A stretch of DNA of 64,000 bases from Arthrobacter sp. H-02-3 (GTDB lineage: Bacteria; Actinomycetota; Actinomycetes; Actinomycetales; Micrococcaceae), in the NCBI RefSeq assembly GCF_003097355.1, contig NZ_PYUI01000023.1, forward strand, positions 19,035 through 83,034, given 5' to 3'. Positions 60,188 through 64,000 of the stretch are shown piece by piece. How positions within the stretch are numbered: the stretch's first letter is position 1; each line of letters opens with the position of its first letter. The notes beneath the pieces are model-generated. The model was not told the origin of the DNA and ran no database searches. It saw only the letters and a list, made by a program, of their open reading frames with translations. A program made the position numbers and the translations under genes.

Positions 60188-60484
60188 TTAGTCCTCATCC
60201 AGGATTGCCGGGACCTTGAAGCGGCCTTCGTACGCGTCGGGGGCACCGGAGAGGGATTGCTCGGCGGTGAACGTGTGCCCCACGACGTCCTCGCGGAACA
60301 CGTTGGTCAGCGGAATCGGGTGCGACGTGGCCGGGACGTCATCACCGGCAGCTTCACTGACGGACTTCACTGATTCGACGATGACGGCGAGTTCGCCGGC
60401 CATCCTGTCGAGCTCTTCGGCACTCATCTCGATGTGCGCGAGTTGCGCGAGATGCGCGACGTCGTCGCGGTTGATCGCAGCCAT
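60188..60484 (-). CDS. gatC: Aspartyl/glutamyl-tRNA amidotransferase subunit C
   Basis: GatC is the small stabilising subunit. The 98-residue protein has the family pattern VAHLAQLAHIEMSAEELDRM and ends NVFREDVVGHTF, RFKVPAILDED. ATG at 60484 follows GGGGAGATCC. It opens the gatCAB operon. Confidence 0.95.
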   Translation of the reverse strand: MAAINRDDVAHLAQLAHIEMSAEELDRMAGELAVIVESVKSVSEAAGDDVPATSHPIPLTNVFREDVVGHTFTAEQSLSGAPDAYEGRFKVPAILDED

Positions 60485-60608
60485 GGATCTCCCCTGCAAG
60501 TAAAGGATTATTTTCCGTCCCAGTCTACGTGTCTGTGTGCCCCGCCGCTGTCCGCCGGTTGCCGCCTTACGGCGCCTCGCCTTCCGGCGCCAGGCCGGAC
60601 GATCCTAC

Positions 60609-60695
60609 GCGTGCTCGCTCGTACACCCCGCCGTTCCCTCCCCTCGCAAGCTCGGGCAGGGAACCCGACGGCGGGGCACTCGCTTAGACGCACGC
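60609..60695. other. Nested inverted repeat, possible structured RNA
   Basis: GCGTGC pairs with GCACGC on the outside, CCCCGCCGT with ACGGCGGGG in the middle and TTCCCT with AGGGAA inside. A smaller GGCGCC/GGCGCC hairpin lies just to the left (about 60570-60592). It could be the leader of gatCAB or an independent small RNA. Confidence 0.4.
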
Positions 60696-60764
60696 TTCCG
60701 GATGTCCGTCCCGTCGCCGGTGCGCCTCCGTCACCCTTGGCGGTCTCGGGCTCCGCCACACAGA

Positions 60765-60811
60765 AACGAGACTGCCTGGTCCGGAATATCTCCGGACCCG
60801 ACAGTCTCGTT
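60765..60811 (-). terminator. Terminator of the CitMHS transporter gene
   Basis: AACGAGACTG pairs with CAGTCTCGTT and GGTCCGGA with TCCGGACC around a 5-nt loop. It lies 28 bp past the stop at 60840. Confidence 0.85.
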
Positions 60812-60839
60812 GCTATCTGTTGTGGTGCTCGTTGGTTTC

Positions 60840-62321
60840 TTAGCCGATGCCGATGGCTCCGGTCAGGACTCCTACGCCGAGCATGACCAGGGAGATGACT
60901 GCCGTGCGCCAGAGGACTTTCTTGTGGTGGTCGCCGAGGTCCACCTTGGCCAGGGAGACCAGGAGGAGGATGGCCGGGACCAGGGGGCTCTGCAGGTGGA
61001 AGGGCTGGCCGGTGATGGAAGCACGGGCCATTTCGGCGGCGCTGATGCCGTAGTGTGCTGCCGTTTCGCTGAGGACCGGCAAGACGCCGAAGTAGAAGGC
61101 GTCATTGCTCATGAAGAACGTCATCGGGATGCTCAGGACGCCGGTGATGACGGCCATGAGCGGTCCCATGTCCGCGGGAATGATCTGCACCAGCCAGGTG
61201 GACATGGCCTTGACCATGCCGGTGCCGTTGAGGACGCCGGTCAGGACCGCGGCGGCCATGACCATGCTGACGACGGCGACGATCGACGGTGCGTGGGCGA
61301 TCAGCTGGGCGCTCTGGTCCTTGACCTTGGGGAAGTTGACCAGCAGGGCGATGGCGGAGCCGACCATGAACACGAACGGCAGCGGCACGAGGTCCGCGAC
61401 CAGCAGGACCATGATGGCGACCGTCAGGCCCAGGTTGAACCACTGGAGCTTGGGGCGCAGGGTGGGACGGTTGGGGTCCAGGGCGGTGTGCGCCATGGCC
61501 GAGTCGCTCCCGTCCACGCGGTCCTCGGCGCGTTCCAGGACGGCGACGGAGGAACCTCCGGTTGCAGGGCTTCCGACGGCGGTAGTTCCGCCGGCGGGGC
61601 CGGTCACCTTGCGGCCGAAGCCGAAGCGGCCGGTGCCGGTGCCGCCGCGCGAGGGGCCGGCGTCGGGCATCCGGGCGTCCCCGGTGCCCCAGATTTCCGG
61701 GGCGACGGCGCGGAGGCGGTTGCGCTCCTGCAGACCCAGCAGCCAGGCGAAGGCGAACACGACCACCAGGCCGGCGATGAGGGAGGGGATCATCGGGACG
61801 AAGACCTCGGACACGCTGATCTTCAGGGCGGAGGCGGCGCGGGCGGTGGGACCGCCCCACGGCAGGATGTTCATGGTGCCGTTGGCCAGGCCGGCAACGC
61901 AGGTCAGGACCACGGGGCTCATCTTGAGCCGCAGGTAGACCGGCAGCATCGCCGCGGTGGTGAGGATGAAGGTGGTGGAGCCGTCGCCGTCGAGGGACAC
62001 TGCTGCGGCGAGGATGGCCGTGCCGAGGACCACCTTGGCGGGGTCGTTGCCGAGCTTGCGCAGGATGAACCGGACCAGGGGGTCAAAGAGTCCGACGTCG
62101 ATCATCAGGCCGAAGTAGATGATCGCGAACATCAGCAGCGCTGCCGTGGAGGTCATGGACTTCATGGAATCCATGACCATGGGTCCGATGCCGAGGCCCG
62201 CGCCGGCGAAAAGCCCGAAGATTGTGGGGACGATGATGAGCGCCAATACGGGCGTCAACTTCTTCGTCATGATCAGCACCATGAATACCGCGATCATGGC
62301 GAATCCTAGTAATACCAGCAC
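60840..62321 (-). CDS. CitMHS-family citrate/dicarboxylate transporter
   Basis: This 493-residue protein has about 12 helices with the CitMHS family segments LDGDGSTTFILTTAA and LANGTMNILPWGGPTARAA and, near the end, FFMSNDAFYFGVLPV. A central cytoplasmic loop of about 100 residues (QERNRLRAVAPE to AMAHTALDPNRPT) is Gly/Ser-rich. GTG at 62321 follows AAGGAG by 6 nt. Members carry citrate as a divalent-metal complex. The divergent CitA-like kinase gene supports a citrate or dicarboxylate role. Confidence 0.92.
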   Translation of the reverse strand: MLVLLGFAMIAVFMVLIMTKKLTPVLALIIVPTIFGLFAGAGLGIGPMVMDSMKSMTSTAALLMFAIIYFGLMIDVGLFDPLVRFILRKLGNDPAKVVLGTAILAAAVSLDGDGSTTFILTTAAMLPVYLRLKMSPVVLTCVAGLANGTMNILPWGGPTARAASALKISVSEVFVPMIPSLIAGLVVVFAFAWLLGLQERNRLRAVAPEIWGTGDARMPDAGPSRGGTGTGRFGFGRKVTGPAGGTTAVGSPATGGSSVAVLERAEDRVDGSDSAMAHTALDPNRPTLRPKLQWFNLGLTVAIMVLLVADLVPLPFVFMVGSAIALLVNFPKVKDQSAQLIAHAPSIVAVVSMVMAAAVLTGVLNGTGMVKAMSTWLVQIIPADMGPLMAVITGVLSIPMTFFMSNDAFYFGVLPVLSETAAHYGISAAEMARASITGQPFHLQSPLVPAILLLVSLAKVDLGDHHKKVLWRTAVISLVMLGVGVLTGAIGIG

Positions 62322-62440
62322 GGCCGGCTCCTTCTTCTTTGAGTGACACCACTCCGGTGTGATGCGCACTACAGACGTTAGAGTGGCGTCCGTCACGGCT
62401 GGGTCTTTGGCTCAATTGATTGGCATACTGCTTGTTGGAT

Positions 62441-62458
62441 GCATTTTGCGCATTTTGC
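62441..62458 (+). promoter_or_regulatory. Direct repeat GCATTTTGC x2, candidate operator
   Basis: GCATTTTGC occurs twice head to tail in the 180-bp gap between the transporter and kinase genes. AT-rich repeats at such places are typical for CitB/DcuR-type regulators; the regulator gene probably lies beyond the window. Confidence 0.4.
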
Positions 62459-62501
62459 TCACGTCCTCAACCAGTCCGTACGAACCCTAGGCAGGAGCCC
62501 G

Positions 62502-64000
62502 ATGAAGCGCCGCACAGCCCTGCCCGCCCTGCGCTTTTCAACCCAGACGCTGCTCCTGCAGCTCGGCGTCGTGGCGCTGGTGGTGCTCCTGAGCAGCGCC
62601 GTCCATGCCTGGCTGACGTATGACCGGCTGGGGCGCGAGGCGGAGAACCAGGCGCTGACCCTGGCCCGGACCGTCGCTTCGGACCCGTCCGTGCGGGCAG
62701 AGGTCCAGTCCATCAGCGCCCTTCCCGCTGCTCCCCCGGCGGCCGAGCTGCTGGCCGGGCCGCTCATGGCTGCCGCGGAGGGTGCCCGCACCCGCACCGG
62801 GGCGCTGTTCGTGGTCATTACGGACGAGACCGGCATACGCCTGGCGCACCCGGATGCGGAGCGGCTGGGCGAGAAAGTGAGCACCGACCCCTCCGAAGCC
62901 CTGGCCGGCAAGGAGGTCACCACCCGGAACACGGGCACGCTGGGGCCCTCCGCCGGCGCCAAAGTCCCGGTGTTCGCCCCGGAGTCCAGGGCAGTGGTAG
63001 GTGAGGTGAGCGTGGGCTACTCGACGGAAACGATCAGCCAGAGCCTGGCCAGGGACATCGCTCCCATCGCCGTTACGGCCGCCGGGGCACTGCTCGCCGG
63101 GGTACTGGCGTCCTTCCTGCTCCGGCGCCGGCTTCAGCGGCTCACGCTCGGGCTGGAGCCTGAGGAAATCAGCACCCTCGTACACGACCAGGTGGCGGTA
63201 CTGCAGGGGGTCGACGACGGCGTGATCGGCGTTGCGGCCGACGGCCGGGTCAGTGTTTTCAACGCCGCCGCCCAGCGGCTGCTCGGTGTTCCCGACCTCG
63301 CCGGCAGCGCCTGGGGCACCGCGCCGGTGCCGGCCCAGCTGAAGGCCCTGACCCGGGCCGACGCGGCCGAGGGCGACGCCGTGGAACTCGTGGCCGGCGG
63401 CCGGGTACTGGTGGCCAGCGCGCGCAAGGCCCTGCATGGTCGCGAGGACCTGGGCTGGGTGGTGATGCTGCGGGACCGGACCGAACTGCAGCAGCTGACC
63501 CGGCAGCTCGATGCAGTCGGCACGATGTCCGCGGCCCTGCGGGCGCAGCGCCACGAGTTCGCCAACCAGCTGCACACGATTGCCGGCTTCATGAGCATCG
63601 GCCAGCCGCAGCAGGCCCAGGACTACCTCGCCAAACTGGCGGGCACCGGGCCGCTGGCGTTCCCGGTGGATCAGGCCGAGCTGCTCCAGGACCCCTATCT
63701 GCAGGCCTTCCTTGGCGCCAAGGGCGTCGAGGCGGACGAGCGCGGCGTGAGCCTGCGCCTCGGCCCCGAATCCGTGGTCCGCGGCCACGTCACCGAACCC
63801 CAGGACGTCACCACCGTTCTGGGGAACCTGATCGACAACGCGGTGAACGCCGCCGTCGCCGGCTCGGCGGCCGAGCGCTGGGTGGAAGTGGAAGTGCTCG
63901 ACGAACCGGGAAACGGCGGCGGCCCCGGCACCCTGCACATCGTCGTCGCGGATTCCGGCGACGGCCTGGGCGGGGGAATCACTGGTGACGGGGCGGAGGG
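62502..64000 (+). CDS. CitA/DcuS-family sensor histidine kinase, 3' partial
   Basis: The frame starts at an ATG preceded by GCAGGAG and is open to the last base (499 codons). It has helix 1 (about 18-36), an outer PAS-like sensor domain (VVITDETGIRLAHPD, VVGEVSVGYS), helix 2 (about 188-208), a cytoplasmic PAS domain (DGVIGVAADGRVSVFN) and the kinase core with phospho-acceptor His351 in LRAQRHEFANQLHTIAG and NLIDNAVNAAV. This is the CitA/DcuS layout for sensing citrate or C4-dicarboxylates. The ATPase end and the response regulator lie outside the window. Confidence 0.92.
   Translation, partial: MKRRTALPALRFSTQTLLLQLGVVALVVLLSSAVHAWLTYDRLGREAENQALTLARTVASDPSVRAEVQSISALPAAPPAAELLAGPLMAAAEGARTRTGALFVVITDETGIRLAHPDAERLGEKVSTDPSEALAGKEVTTRNTGTLGPSAGAKVPVFAPESRAVVGEVSVGYSTETISQSLARDIAPIAVTAAGALLAGVLASFLLRRRLQRLTLGLEPEEISTLVHDQVAVLQGVDDGVIGVAADGRVSVFNAAAQRLLGVPDLAGSAWGTAPVPAQLKALTRADAAEGDAVELVAGGRVLVASARKALHGREDLGWVVMLRDRTELQQLTRQLDAVGTMSAALRAQRHEFANQLHTIAGFMSIGQPQQAQDYLAKLAGTGPLAFPVDQAELLQDPYLQAFLGAKGVEADERGVSLRLGPESVVRGHVTEPQDVTTVLGNLIDNAVNAAVAGSAAERWVEVEVLDEPGNGGGPGTLHIVVADSGDGLGGGITGDGAE

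Larger units (their letters stand above)
60485..60839. other. 355-bp gene-free stretch upstream of gatC
   Basis: It must hold the gatCAB promoter on the minus strand. It also contains a nested stem (60609-60695) and, at its far end, the terminator of the transporter gene (60765-60811). Short open frames here have no ribosome binding site. Confidence 0.6.

Overview
The window is 64 kb of a high-GC actinobacterial chromosome. The order rpsB-tsf-pyrH-frr-cdsA, the dus-dgt-dnaG neighbourhood, gatCAB, SAM-IV riboswitches, class II GlyRS and many GTG starts with GGAGG-type ribosome binding sites point to Micrococcaceae, most likely Arthrobacter or a close relative such as Pseudarthrobacter or Paenarthrobacter. 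It reads as ordinary chromosome: there is no transposase, integrase, phage structural gene, CRISPR array or plasmid gene.

Region by region. 1-7.0 kb: the end of a proline-rich membrane protein, then a carboxylate-uptake locus in which a LytS/LytTR two-component system sits between two sodium/solute symporters, each with a small membrane partner. Three direct repeats in the divergent promoter are a candidate LytTR operator. 7.0-12.1 kb: a DivIVA-domain protein and the core block cdsA, frr, pyrH, tsf, rpsB (all minus). 12.1-20.4 kb: a GC-rich non-coding stretch, an M23 peptidase, an acyl-CoA dehydrogenase, a CAU tRNA, a GT4 glycosyltransferase, a DMT exporter, a CDP-alcohol phosphatidyltransferase, a holin-like protein and an MFS exporter. 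20.4-22.2 kb: a gene-poor stretch with a structured GGACATG repeat array, a small unknown protein followed directly by thirteen perfect GCGTCCAA octamers, and two identical tRNA-Asn genes, each with its own terminator.

22.2-31.2 kb: dnaG, dgt, dus and a YibE/F protein. Between dgt and dnaG lies a four-gene redox cassette (ApbE-like protein, ferric-reductase-like membrane protein, NuoF-like flavoprotein, ferredoxin). Its first gene looks like an in-frame chimera lacking the N-terminal part of ApbE. 31.3-43.8 kb: a mixed set of oxidoreductase, hydrolases, PlsC acyltransferase, GNAT, glyS, transporters, S4 protein, SGNH hydrolase and isochorismatase. 44-46.9 kb: metX and metY, each with its own SAM-IV riboswitch. 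47-53.2 kb: VOC protein, CPBP protein, histidine phosphatase, and an FAD oxidoreductase-hutI-ligase row. 53.3-53.6 kb: a second, shorter copy of the GGACATG array. 53.6-57.1 kb: kbl and tdh (threonine catabolism) with a divergent LysR regulator. 57-60.5 kb: gatCAB. 60.8-64 kb: a CitMHS-type transporter divergent from a CitA/DcuS-like sensor kinase that runs off the end.

The main candidates for something new are the paired GGACATG arrays, which keep a 21-bp palindrome and an exact 19-bp spacer across both loci; the octamer array abutting a stop codon; and the redox cassette with its chimeric ApbE gene.
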